From NCBI GenBank assembly GCA_964577115.1, contig CAZNXJ010000007.1, forward strand, positions 62,001 through 126,000: DNA of 64,000 nucleotides. The letters run 5' to 3'. This document shows, one piece after another, positions 35,680 to 44,349 of the stretch (its first letter is position 1; each line of letters opens with the position of its first letter). The notes beneath the pieces were generated by a model. The model saw nothing but the letters and a program-made list of their open reading frames with translations. It had not been told where the DNA came from and ran no database searches. Both the position numbers and the translations under genes were made by a program. This DNA comes from CAZNXJ01 sp964577115. GTDB taxonomy: Bacteria > Planctomycetota > Planctomycetia > Pirellulales > Pirellulaceae.

Positions 35680-35887
35680 ACAACGCGCGAGCTGGTGATT
35701 TGAGAAGAGTAAGGCCTGCCCCGTGCGGTTCTAGCAATTGTAGCAGGTGTCACCGGGCAGCGCGCCGTCAGCCGTCTTCGGTTGGCCAATGGCCGCAGTG
35801 CCGAACGATCGCGTCCCACAGATGCGCAGGGATTCGCAGGGGCTGTAGCCGCCCGCGGCGCGGAGCCACGGAGGCACGTCGTCCGCA

Positions 35888-38800
35888 CTACCGGAAATCG
35901 CGCTGGATCCGGCGTACCGGATTTTGCTGAGCGATCCGCCGAGCGGTTTGGAGAGAGGTGGCAAGGTCGTCGAGCCGCTGCACGATGACATGGATGACCG
36001 AGTCCTTCGATTCCACTCGCCCCCACACCAGCCACGCGGCTTTGTGCCGAGCGACAAAGCTGTAGCGATCCCAGGTTTGCTGGTGGATCACGAGATTCGC
36101 AGCGCCGGTTTCGTCCTCGATCGTAACAAACGTAATCCCCTTCGCCGTTCCGGGCCGCTGCCGCAGGAGCACAAGCCCGGCGATGCGAACACGCTGGCCG
36201 GTCGGGAGTTCAGCGAGCTGTGCTGCGGTCACGACGCCTTGGGCTTGTAGCGCTTCGCGGTAAAACGACAGCGGATGCGCTTTCAGCGAGAGACAGGCTG
36301 TGCGGTAATCCGCCAGCACCTCCTCCTCGGGACTCATCGGCGGCAATGCATCCACTCCCCCTTCTTCCTCACCGAGACAATCCGCCTCGGGGCTCGACAA
36401 AGTATCGAACAGCGGCAGCGCGCGGCGCTTCGCCGGCTCGCCGAGCGCCTCCCATAGGGCTTGCCGCCGATTTCGTTGCAGGCTGCCGAACGTATCCGCC
36501 TCGGCCAATCGCGCCAGGACCGCGCGGCCCAGTTGCGTCCGCGCTTCAAGCTCGGCCAGAGATCGAAAGGGGCCCGCCCTCCGCGCCTCGATAACCCGCT
36601 CGGCCGCCGAGCGCGGCAGGCCTACTACAAGCCGCAGGCCGAGCCGCAGCGCGGAGGGCGCGGCATCTCCTTCGCCGGCTTCAGATTCGAGCGTGCAGTC
36701 CCAGTCGCTATGGTTGACGTCGATCGGCAGCACGCGCACACCGTGGTCGCGCGCATCGCGTACGAGCTGCGCAGGCGCATAAAAACCCATCGGCTGGCTA
36801 TTGATCAACGCGGCGGCGAAAACCGCAGGATAGTAGTGCTTGATCCAAGCCGACACGTACACCAGCAGCGCAAAACTAGCGGCATGCGATTCTGGAAAGC
36901 CATAGTCGCCAAACCCGCGGATCTGCCGGAATACCTGCTCAGCAAACAGCTCGGATAGACCGCGGGCCTTCATACCGGCAATTAACTTCACGCGGAACTG
37001 GTCGATCACACCGGGCCGCCGCCAAGCGCCCATGGCGCGCCGCAGTTGATCGGCTTCTCCGGGCGTGAACCCTGCGGCCACCACGGCCAGACGCATGGCC
37101 TGCTCCTGAAACAAAGGAACCCCCAGCGTCTTGTGCAGTACCTCGCGGATCTCGTCATTGGGATACGTTACCGGCTCGAGCCCCATCCGCCGCCGCAGAT
37201 AGGGATGCACCATCTGTCCCTGAATCGGGCCCGGCCGCACGATGGCGACTTCGATCACCAGGTCGTAAAAGCAGCGCGGCCGCAGCCGCGGCAGCATGCT
37301 CATCTGCGCGCGGCTCTCGATCTGAAACACGCCCATCGTGTCCGCTCGCGAGATCATCTCGTAAACCCGCTCGTCCTCGGCGGGTACGCTGGCCAGCGTC
37401 AAACGCCGCCCGGTATGCCGTTCAATCAAATCGAACGCGCGATGGATCGCCGTCAACATCCCAAGCGCCAGGCAGTCCACCTTTAATATCCCCAGCTCGT
37501 CGAGATCGTCCTTATCCCACTCGATCACCGTGCGGCCTTCCATCGCGGCGTTCTCGATTGGCGCCAGCTCGCACAACGGACCGCGCGTCATCACCATGCC
37601 GCCGACGTGCTGCGACAGGTGACGCGGGAAGCCGACAAGCTGCTGGACGAGATAGACGAAGCGCCGGCCGAGCGGCGAGTCGGGATCGAGCCCCACCTGC
37701 CGGCACCGCTCGGCCAATCGCGGCTCGTGATGATAACCCTCGACGTTCTTCGCCAGCGTATCGACGCGATCGAGCGATAGCCCGAGTGCCTTGCCGATAT
37801 CACGAATCGCCGAACGCGTGCGGTACGTGGTAACCACGGCCGTCATCCCGGCGCGGTCACGGCCGTATTTTTCATAGATGTACTGCAATACTTCCTCGCG
37901 CCGCTCATGCTCGAAATCAATATCAATATCCGGCGCCTCATTTCGCTCGCGGCTAATGAACCGCTCGAACAACACATCACTGCGATCGGGATCGACCGAG
38001 GTGACGCCAAGCACATAGCAGACGGCCGAGTTGGCCGCCGAACCGCGGCCCTGGCAGAGAATGCCGCGGCGGCGAGCGAACCGGACCAGATCCCAGACAG
38101 TCAGGAAGTACGCCTCGTAACGCAGCTCGGCAATCAGCGCGAGCTCGTATTCGAGCAGCCGAGCCACTTTGGGCGGGATGCCGTTGGGATAGCGCCGAGC
38201 GGCTCCGCGCCAGGCCAGTTGCCGCAGGTACTCGCGCGGCGTCGTTCCCTCCGGCACCAGCTCTTCGGGATACTCATAACGCAGCTCGTCCAGTGTGAAG
38301 TGGCAGCGCTCCGCGATCTCGCGCGTCCGATGCAGGGCGTCTGGTGCGGCCGCGTAGAGCTCGGCGAGTTCGTCGAGCGTGCGGAGGTGGCGCTGCGCGT
38401 TGGGAAACCGCTCGGATTCGGCCGCCGCCACTGTCGTCGTGTGGCGAATGGCGGTCAGGACATCCTGGAGCGCCTGCCGCTCGGGCACGTGATAATACAC
38501 ATCGCCCGCGGCAACGAGCGGCAGGCGCAGGCGGCGAGCGGTCTTGCGTAGATCTTCCAGCAGGTGCCGATCGTCAGGACCTCGATGCAGCTCGGCGAGC
38601 AAATAACAGCGGTCCCCCAGCAGCGCTCGGTATTCGCTCCATTGCCGTTCGTACTCGGCCCGCTCATCGGCCGAACGGTGCAGGTGGTCGCCAGCCGGCA
38701 ATCCGGCCAGGAGTCCCTCGGCGTGCTCCGCCAACTGCGCAAAGCTCAGCGCGAACGATCCCTTGGGGGCCTGCCGCCGGCCGACGGTGATCATGCGCGA

Positions 38801-39061
38801 CAGGCGGCCGTAAGCCTGGCGATCTGGGGCCCACACGACGACCGGCGGTGCGTCGTGCGGTGTGATCTCCGCTCCGATCAGCAATTTTTGGCCGAGTTCC
38901 TTAGCCGCGATGTGCGCGCGCACGACTCCGGCCAGCGTATTGCGATCGGTCACCGCCCAGCCGGCATACCCCAGCTCGGCAACCCGCGCCGCCAGCTCGG
39001 AGGCATGCGAAGCGCCTTCCAGAAACGTGAAGTTCGTCTTGCAGTGCAGCTCGAAGTACAT
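35888..39061 (-). CDS. dnaE2: Error-prone DNA polymerase DnaE2 (ImuC)
   Basis: A 1057-aa C-family polymerase. The start has GGGAAAGG just upstream and encodes the PHP domain (YFELHCKTNFTFLEGASHAS, then VTDRNTLAGVVRAHI). The palm has GILCQGRGSAANSAVCYVLG and the catalytic PDIDIDFEHERREEVL (near residues 376-391). The finger region has GVFQIESRAQMSMLPRLRPR and FPESHAASFALLVYVSAWIK. An OB-fold lies near the C-terminus (VRIAGLVLLRQRPGTAKGIT). These sequences and the length distinguish DnaE2 from replicative DnaE1. It carries out translesion synthesis with ImuA and ImuB and is the last gene of the mutasome operon (56 bp after imuB). Confidence 0.97.
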   Translation of the reverse strand: MYFELHCKTNFTFLEGASHASELAARVAELGYAGWAVTDRNTLAGVVRAHIAAKELGQKLLIGAEITPHDAPPVVVWAPDRQAYGRLSRMITVGRRQAPKGSFALSFAQLAEHAEGLLAGLPAGDHLHRSADERAEYERQWSEYRALLGDRCYLLAELHRGPDDRHLLEDLRKTARRLRLPLVAAGDVYYHVPERQALQDVLTAIRHTTTVAAAESERFPNAQRHLRTLDELAELYAAAPDALHRTREIAERCHFTLDELRYEYPEELVPEGTTPREYLRQLAWRGAARRYPNGIPPKVARLLEYELALIAELRYEAYFLTVWDLVRFARRRGILCQGRGSAANSAVCYVLGVTSVDPDRSDVLFERFISRERNEAPDIDIDFEHERREEVLQYIYEKYGRDRAGMTAVVTTYRTRSAIRDIGKALGLSLDRVDTLAKNVEGYHHEPRLAERCRQVGLDPDSPLGRRFVYLVQQLVGFPRHLSQHVGGMVMTRGPLCELAPIENAAMEGRTVIEWDKDDLDELGILKVDCLALGMLTAIHRAFDLIERHTGRRLTLASVPAEDERVYEMISRADTMGVFQIESRAQMSMLPRLRPRCFYDLVIEVAIVRPGPIQGQMVHPYLRRRMGLEPVTYPNDEIREVLHKTLGVPLFQEQAMRLAVVAAGFTPGEADQLRRAMGAWRRPGVIDQFRVKLIAGMKARGLSELFAEQVFRQIRGFGDYGFPESHAASFALLVYVSAWIKHYYPAVFAAALINSQPMGFYAPAQLVRDARDHGVRVLPIDVNHSDWDCTLESEAGEGDAAPSALRLGLRLVVGLPRSAAERVIEARRAGPFRSLAELEARTQLGRAVLARLAEADTFGSLQRNRRQALWEALGEPAKRRALPLFDTLSSPEADCLGEEEGGVDALPPMSPEEEVLADYRTACLSLKAHPLSFYREALQAQGVVTAAQLAELPTGQRVRIAGLVLLRQRPGTAKGITFVTIEDETGAANLVIHQQTWDRYSFVARHKAAWLVWGRVESKDSVIHVIVQRLDDLATSLQTARRIAQQNPVRRIQRDFR

Positions 39062-39117
39062 GGGGCCTTTCCCGCAGAGCCGTCCCTACCACGTTGCCGC
39101 TTGTCAGCTACCGCTTG

Positions 39118-40722
39118 TCAAAAGAACTCGCCATGCAAGAACCAATACCCATCCGTCAGGCGGCGGAAGATCCAGTAGCGAGCACCTTGGCGCGTTTCGA
39201 TCTGGTAGTAATCGCGCCGCACACGCGGCCCGCGCCACCACCCGGTTTCAATCCGTTCGGGGCCCCAGTAGCGCACGATTTCCAGCGTGTTCTCAGGGCC
39301 TTGCAGACGCACCGGCGGACCGTCGGGCGCCACGGCCACCACTTCGATCGGGCGCGGCGGCTGGTAGAGCCAGAGAGGCCGTTCGAGCGGCCCGTGGCCA
39401 AGCGGCCGCGTCGAGCGGCGCAAGGTTGGCGAGTTGGCGGCGGGCTGTAGCGTGCACGCTTCCTCCGGCTGCGCATCGGTGCGCAAGTGCGGCCGCAACA
39501 GCGCCCCCGGCCCCAACCGGCTGCTGAGGCGATCGACGAGCGTCGAGAGCTGGCGCTGAGCGTCCCGCATCCGGGGACTCGTGCTCGACTCGAACAGCTC
39601 GACTTGATGCTGCTCCAGCTCCGCCGTCTGAAGCACCTCGACATGAATTCGCTGCACGGCGCCCGGGAGTGCCATCTGCTCGAACTGCATCCGCACCAGC
39701 TCCATCCAGTGCGCGACGCGCGCCGTGGGGCGGAACAGACCGATCGTCATCCGCAGCGGATCTTCGGCCGCACAATCGAGCCGGCATTCCAGCCGCAGCG
39801 CGCCGCGCTGCCGAGCGGCCAGGGAGGCGGCGAGCTGGTCGAGCAAATGCGCGAGCAGCTGTTCGATCGTGCTTCGCAAGGCCGTGGGATGTTCGAGCCA
39901 CATCTGCGCTTGGTACTCGGGAGGTGGGCGATGAGCGACGATCGGTTCAGCCGCTCGCCCAAGGGCCTGATCCCAGCGTCGCAGCGGCTCGGGGCCCACT
40001 CGCACTGCCAGGCTCGCCCGCGGCAGCTCCACAAGCTGCTCGACGCGCAGCACGCCGAGCTGATGCAGGGTGTCGAGCGGCGCGGGGCTGAGCCGCAAGG
40101 CTTCGAGCGGCAAACTGCGCAGCGCCCCTTCCGACTCGCCCGGCGGCACGATGAACAGGCTCTCGGGATTCGAGCCGGCGAGGAACTGGGCAGCGGCCCA
40201 TGCTGCGCCGACGGTATCGGCCAGCCCCAGACGCGGGCGATAGCCCATTCGTGTAAACTCGGCCAGCGCCCGCGCGGCCAATGCCCGCTCGCCGCCAAAC
40301 AACCGGCTGACTCCCGTCACATCGAAAAATAGGCAGTCGCCCGGCGCAAAGCCCGTCTCTCGTTCGGCTCCCGCTGTCGGCCCGGCCGTGCGCAGCCCCA
40401 CCAGCGGACTAAAGCGTTCGGAAAACTGCGCGAGCCGCGCGAGCACCTCGGCGTCGGCCTCGGCATCGTGCGGCTGGCAGTACCAGCGCGTGGCCAGAGC
40501 ACCTGCTTGCTGGCGGCGCAGCAGGCTCGAGGCATCGGCCAGCAGCATCGGCGGCCGAATGCCCTGCTGGCGCGCCGCGCGCGAACTGGCCACGACGCGC
40601 CGCACACGCCGCGCTTCGGTGGCGTACAGCACCACGGCCTGTCCTTTAAGCTCGGGCTTCGCGACGACCAGCCGCTGAATGGGCCAATGCGGGAACACCA
40701 CACAGACGATGCGCTTCGTCAC
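39118..40722 (-). CDS. imuB: ImuB, Y-family-like DNA polymerase accessory protein
   Basis: The start is a GTG at 40722 (GAGGTG upstream), giving the conserved ImuB N-terminus M/V-TKRIVCVVFPHWPIQRLVV; the longer ORF from 40794 would add about 24 residues. The 534-aa protein has the Y-family-like layout (ATRWYCQPHDAEADAEVLAR, LFFDVTGVSRLFGGERAL, MGYRPRLGLADTVGAAWAAA) but lacks the catalytic acidic residues expected near the start, where FPHWP replaces the usual DMDxF region. This is known for ImuB, which acts as a clamp-binding hub linking ImuA and DnaE2 rather than a polymerase. The gene overlaps the 3' end of imuA by 77 bp, which suggests tight translational coupling. Confidence 0.95.
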   Translation of the reverse strand: MTKRIVCVVFPHWPIQRLVVAKPELKGQAVVLYATEARRVRRVVASSRAARQQGIRPPMLLADASSLLRRQQAGALATRWYCQPHDAEADAEVLARLAQFSERFSPLVGLRTAGPTAGAERETGFAPGDCLFFDVTGVSRLFGGERALAARALAEFTRMGYRPRLGLADTVGAAWAAAQFLAGSNPESLFIVPPGESEGALRSLPLEALRLSPAPLDTLHQLGVLRVEQLVELPRASLAVRVGPEPLRRWDQALGRAAEPIVAHRPPPEYQAQMWLEHPTALRSTIEQLLAHLLDQLAASLAARQRGALRLECRLDCAAEDPLRMTIGLFRPTARVAHWMELVRMQFEQMALPGAVQRIHVEVLQTAELEQHQVELFESSTSPRMRDAQRQLSTLVDRLSSRLGPGALLRPHLRTDAQPEEACTLQPAANSPTLRRSTRPLGHGPLERPLWLYQPPRPIEVVAVAPDGPPVRLQGPENTLEIVRYWGPERIETGWWRGPRVRRDYYQIETRQGARYWIFRRLTDGYWFLHGEFF

Positions 40723-41470
40723 GCTGCACCTCACGCACCTCGCCGTTTTGCGCATCCATCTCGATTTCGATCGCTCGCCCCACCACGTCGCCACGCCCTC
40801 GGGTCAGCTCGATGCGCCACCGCCGCCCCGCGCCGACCAGCCCCGTAGCGCCGACCGAACTGGTAGCGGTAACCAAGAGCTGCAGTTCGGCCCAGGAAGG
40901 CGCTCGGCGAGCGGCCGGGGGACGCAGCAACAACCCCAGACTCCCCCCCTCCTCCGCCGCCAACTGGAGCCGCCGGAAAGCGCGGGCGTCAATCCGTTCC
41001 AGCGGCGCCCAGACGGCGGCCACCCCCGAACATCGGAGCGCCTGATCAAGGGCCCAGAGCGCCTCGCGAGCCGTGGCGGGACGAACAAGGAAGAGCTGTT
41101 CCGGAGCGACCCCGCAGGCTACGGCGGCCGGCGGAAAAAAGCAGGCTCGCGGGTCGAGCACAAACAAGGGACGCGTAGGCCGAGCCGCTTCGCGGGCTGC
41201 TAGCAACGCCAGCATCCCGGCTCCACTGCCGGCCGTTCCGAGCCATTCCACGAGCGCCCCGCGGGGAAAACCGCCTTCGGGCAAGAGCCCATCAAGCGCC
41301 GCGCAGCCGCTCGATACCAGCCGCTCGTCCCCCCCGCTCCCGTCCGCTCGGCTCTGTCGCCGAGCGACCTCGATGCGCTGCACTGCTCGCCGCAGCTGCT
41401 CGACCACCTCCTCGGCCGGCCCCGCCGCCGTGCGCAGCGGCTCCTCGTCCGCACGTGCGCCTCGCTTCAT
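40646..41470 (-). CDS. imuA: ImuA, SulA/RecA-like mutasome protein
   Basis: The start at 41470 has GGGGGAG eight bases upstream. The 274-aa protein has the RecA-like ImuA layout: SSGCAALDGLLPEGGFPRGA, then LVEWLGTAGSGAGMLALLAA at the P-loop position, where the canonical GK(S/T) lysine is absent (SGAGM). Further conserved parts are PLFVLDPRACFFPPAAVACG and RCSGVAAVWAPLERIDARAF. ImuA acts with ImuB and DnaE2 in DNA-damage-induced mutagenesis. It is the first gene of the operon, directly behind a LexA-type palindrome and a consensus promoter (41546-41576). Its end overlaps imuB by 77 bp. Confidence 0.93.
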   Translation of the reverse strand: MKRGARADEEPLRTAAGPAEEVVEQLRRAVQRIEVARRQSRADGSGGDERLVSSGCAALDGLLPEGGFPRGALVEWLGTAGSGAGMLALLAAREAARPTRPLFVLDPRACFFPPAAVACGVAPEQLFLVRPATAREALWALDQALRCSGVAAVWAPLERIDARAFRRLQLAAEEGGSLGLLLRPPAARRAPSWAELQLLVTATSSVGATGLVGAGRRWRIELTRGRGDVVGRAIEIEMDAQNGEVREVQRDEAHRLCGVPALAHSAAGRREARA

Positions 41471-41545
41471 GAAAATCTCCCCCGCCCTCTTGGCAGTTGG
41501 CTACTCGAACGACACAACGAAAAACCGCCGATCGAATGATAGCGA

Positions 41546-41565
41546 TACTGTACATGCGTACAGTA
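41546..41565. promoter_or_regulatory. LexA-type SOS box upstream of imuA-imuB-dnaE2
   Basis: TACTGTACATGCGTACAGTA is a perfect palindrome apart from its ATGC centre (arms TACTGTAC/GTACAGTA). It contains CTGT-N8-ACAG, the consensus of the enterobacterial LexA box. It lies 76 bp upstream of imuA and overlaps the predicted promoter spacer and -10 box, so bound LexA would block RNA polymerase. Confidence 0.88.
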
Positions 41566-41576
41566 TTTGATGTCAA
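41547..41576 (-). promoter_or_regulatory. Predicted sigma-70 promoter of the imu operon
   Basis: On the minus strand a perfect -35 TTGACA (plus 41571-41576) is followed after 18 bp by TACAGT as -10 (plus 41547-41552). The -10 box is the weaker element (3/6 match). The LexA palindrome fills the spacer and overlaps the -10, a classical SOS repression layout. Confidence 0.7.
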
Positions 41577-41722
41577 GACGCAGAGGAGAAAGTGGGGGGA
41601 GGGGAAAGGGTGTAGGTGCCAGGGTTCAGGGGGCCAAGTTCGTAGCCGTGCGCATTAAGCCCCGGAGAATCCCAGGCTCCTGAACGCTGCGCGTGTCCCC
41701 TGCACGGGATACTCGTCTTGGC

Positions 41723-43207
41723 TCACGCGGCGCGCTCGAGCACGCTTTCGACGATGCGCGTTGTGGAGAGGCCGGCGGCGACGCCGGTCACATGGATACG
41801 GCCTCCGTAAGCCTGAACGATTTCGCGTCCGACGACTTCGTCCGGATTGTAAGTCCCGCCTTTGACGAGCACGTCGGGCTGGATGGCGTGCAGCAATTCG
41901 TGCGGAGTTTCTTCTTCGAACAGCACCACATGCTGAACGCACTGCAGCGCAGCGAGGACTGCCATGCGGTCGTGCTGCGAAATGATCGGCCGCTGCGGCC
42001 CTTTCAAGCGGCGAATCACCTCGTCGCTGTTCACGCCCACGAACAAAACATCGCCCTGCCGAGCCGCCTCGGTGAGGCTGAGCACATGGCCGGCGTGTAA
42101 GAGATCAAAGCAGCCATTGGTAAAAGCAATCCGCAGCCCCCGTTCGCGATACTGCCGCGCCAGTTCCGCGGCCTGCTCGCGGCTGACGATCTTCGGATTG
42201 CCGCTCACCGGTGGCTCGAGCGCTCGCCGCAGCTCGGCACGCGAGATCACCGCGACGCCTTCCTGCTCGACTTCGAGCCCCGCCGCGACGTTCGCCAATT
42301 CGATGGCGTCTTGCGGAGCGACTCCTCCAGCGAGCATGGCGCCGAGCATGGCGAGCACCATGTCGCCCGCCCCGGTGATGTCATAGACCGCGCGCGCCTG
42401 CGTCGGAAACACGCGCCCGCCGCGTCCCCGTTCGAACAGCGCCATGCCATCGCGATCGAGCGTCACGACAGCCAGCTCCAACTCAAGCAGTTCGCAAAGC
42501 CGTTCGGCGGCTGCCAGTGCATCGGCCGGCGAGCGGATCGCGATTCCCGTCGCCGCCGACGTTTCCACTCGGTTTGGTTTGAGCAGCGTCGCGCCGCGGT
42601 AACGGCGATAATCCGAACCGCGCAGCGGATCGACGAGCACTGGCAGCCGGCGAGCGCGCGCGGCAGCGATCAGCCGCTCGAGCAACCAGGGCGTACAAAC
42701 GCCTTTGCCGTAGTCCGAGACGAGCACTCCGTCGCACTGCGGCAGCAGTTTTTCTATCTCGGCGAAAAGTTGCTCTTCGAGGTGTCTGGCGAGCGGCTGC
42801 TGGATTTCGTGATCGACGCGCAGGATCTGATGAGCGTTGCGGCCGTCCGTGCGGCCGACAAAACGCTGCTTGACGGTCGTCGGCCGCTGGGGGTCCCGCA
42901 GCACCATGTGCGTTACGATGCCCGCCGCCGACAACAGTTCATGCATCTGTTGTCCCGCGACATCGCGGCCGACGACTCCGGCGCAGATGACTTCCGCGCC
43001 GATTCCTCGCAGCATGTGGCACACGTTCGCCGCTCCGCCCAGCCGCGACTCGGTCTGCGCGGCGTGCAGCACGAGAATCGGCGCTTCCTGGCTGACCCGA
43101 TCGGCATCGCCAACGATGTACTGGTCGAGAATCAGATCGCCGAGCACGAGCAGCCGCCCGGGTCGAGCCGAATCGAAAATCCGCAGCAACTTGCCGTCGG
43201 TCATCAT
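41723..43207 (-). CDS. hldE: Bifunctional heptose 7-phosphate kinase / heptose 1-phosphate adenylyltransferase
   Basis: The start is the ATG-ATG doublet at 43207/43204, preceded by AAGGAA. Residues 1-330 form a PfkB/ribokinase-type kinase (LLVLGDLILDQYIVGDADRV, LVSDYGKGVCTPWLLE, DITGAGDMVLAMLGAMLAG). The C-terminal 140 residues form a nucleotidyltransferase with IAFTNGCFDLLHAGHVLSLT (HxGH motif) and FVGVNSDEVIRRLKGPQRPI. The protein phosphorylates D-glycero-D-manno-heptose 7-phosphate at C1 and then adenylylates heptose 1-phosphate, two steps of ADP-heptose synthesis. Both domains look complete. The cluster also has gmhB; gmhA and hldD are not in the window. It lies behind the DHS-like gene, with about 100 bp between them. 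Confidence 0.95.
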   Translation of the reverse strand: MMTDGKLLRIFDSARPGRLLVLGDLILDQYIVGDADRVSQEAPILVLHAAQTESRLGGAANVCHMLRGIGAEVICAGVVGRDVAGQQMHELLSAAGIVTHMVLRDPQRPTTVKQRFVGRTDGRNAHQILRVDHEIQQPLARHLEEQLFAEIEKLLPQCDGVLVSDYGKGVCTPWLLERLIAAARARRLPVLVDPLRGSDYRRYRGATLLKPNRVETSAATGIAIRSPADALAAAERLCELLELELAVVTLDRDGMALFERGRGGRVFPTQARAVYDITGAGDMVLAMLGAMLAGGVAPQDAIELANVAAGLEVEQEGVAVISRAELRRALEPPVSGNPKIVSREQAAELARQYRERGLRIAFTNGCFDLLHAGHVLSLTEAARQGDVLFVGVNSDEVIRRLKGPQRPIISQHDRMAVLAALQCVQHVVLFEEETPHELLHAIQPDVLVKGGTYNPDEVVGREIVQAYGGRIHVTGVAAGLSTTRIVESVLERAA

Positions 43208-43311
43208 ACGATTCCTTGCACTTTGCCCGGGCCCGTTCGTTGCTCCGTCACCTTCTCCCACCATGGTCGATCGCCTCCGCTAAGGTTCTCCAGGTCCCCT
43301 CATCAGCACGC

Positions 43312-44292
43312 TCAGGCACAGCGAGCAACCGGCCGAGCAGCTAAGCGCGTCCAGAGCGTAGGCAACGTGCTGCGGTGATCGCCACAGAAGTAGTAGCTCT
43401 GCCCGCCATCCGCGACCGTTCGCACGAGGATGGTTTTCCAGGGGCGGAAGTAATACAGCGGGTGCGATTTCGACGGCGGGCAATGACGGAAGTTCGCCGG
43501 AAGATCCACCAGATCGAACACGGCCGTCGTAAAGTGGCGGATTTCCTGCTGGTGCTGCCGAGCCACATTGCGAGCCATCGACAGAGCCTTCAGATACACC
43601 TCAGGGCCGGTCACCGACGTACCCACGTTCAGGTACACGCCGCCCTCGAGTGAGCGAATGCTCTCAGCGAAAATCAAAAAGTCCGTATAGCTGGTCTGAC
43701 CCAGCGCCGCTCCGTCGCAATTGCCATGCGCGTGGATGATATCGCTGCCGATGCTGACGTGCACGGTCAGCGGCACGTGCGCGCGCCATGCTGCCGCCGC
43801 AATACTGAGATCGCGCCGCGGAAAACGCTGCTCCTCGATCACTCGCCCGAGCGCTTCGCCCAGCCCCTCTCCGCACGCAGCCGCCTCGCGCACGATTTCA
43901 TTGAGCCGGCTGGTCTCGCGCCACAATCCGAACTGGCCCCGCTGAATCCAATACGGCACGTTCTCGCTGGTGCCTTCGCCGAGAGCGAGCTCAAAATCGT
44001 GAATGGCCCCCGCGCCATTCGTAGCGACATGCGTCACCCACCGCTGCTCGATGAGATCGATGAGATAGCGCGACAGGCCGAGCTTGATGGGATGAGCACC
44101 CATCATGAGCACCACGGGACGGTCAGCGCGCCGCGCGGCGCGAATCGCTTCCATCAGCCGGCGCAGGTCCGGATGTTCGTAGTCGTCGCAGGCCACAAGC
44201 GGCAGGCAGTCGGCCGGACGAAGGTCGTGGCCTCGCTTTTGGAAGGACTCCAAATGGAGTTGTTCGCGGGGAAATAAACCGTAGCGGGTCAT
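43312..44292 (-). CDS. Deoxyhypusine-synthase-like protein of unknown function (326 aa)
   Basis: The sequence resembles a bacterial family distantly related to deoxyhypusine synthase: VVLMMGAHPIKLGLSRYLID, HVATNGAGAIHDFELALGEG, HVSIGSDIIHAHGNCDGAAL, GGVYLNVGTSVTGPEVYLKA and FDLVDLPANFRHCPPSKSHP. The glycine-rich loops suggest a Rossmann-type NAD-binding fold. The lysine-bearing segment of true deoxyhypusine synthases is not obvious, and bacteria normally lack the eIF5A substrate, so the reaction is unknown. The gene lies between hldE and gmhB on the same strand, so a role in heptose or other sugar metabolism is possible from context only. The start at 44292 is shared by the motif-bearing frame and is followed by MTRYGLFPREQLHLESF. 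Confidence 0.7.
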   Translation of the reverse strand: MTRYGLFPREQLHLESFQKRGHDLRPADCLPLVACDDYEHPDLRRLMEAIRAARRADRPVVLMMGAHPIKLGLSRYLIDLIEQRWVTHVATNGAGAIHDFELALGEGTSENVPYWIQRGQFGLWRETSRLNEIVREAAACGEGLGEALGRVIEEQRFPRRDLSIAAAAWRAHVPLTVHVSIGSDIIHAHGNCDGAALGQTSYTDFLIFAESIRSLEGGVYLNVGTSVTGPEVYLKALSMARNVARQHQQEIRHFTTAVFDLVDLPANFRHCPPSKSHPLYYFRPWKTILVRTVADGGQSYYFCGDHRSTLPTLWTRLAARPVARCA

Positions 44293-44349
44293 CCAAAGAG
44301 CCTCCTTTCTCTTCTGGTGGACCCTGTTTATAGCGCACGGCCCACCGAA

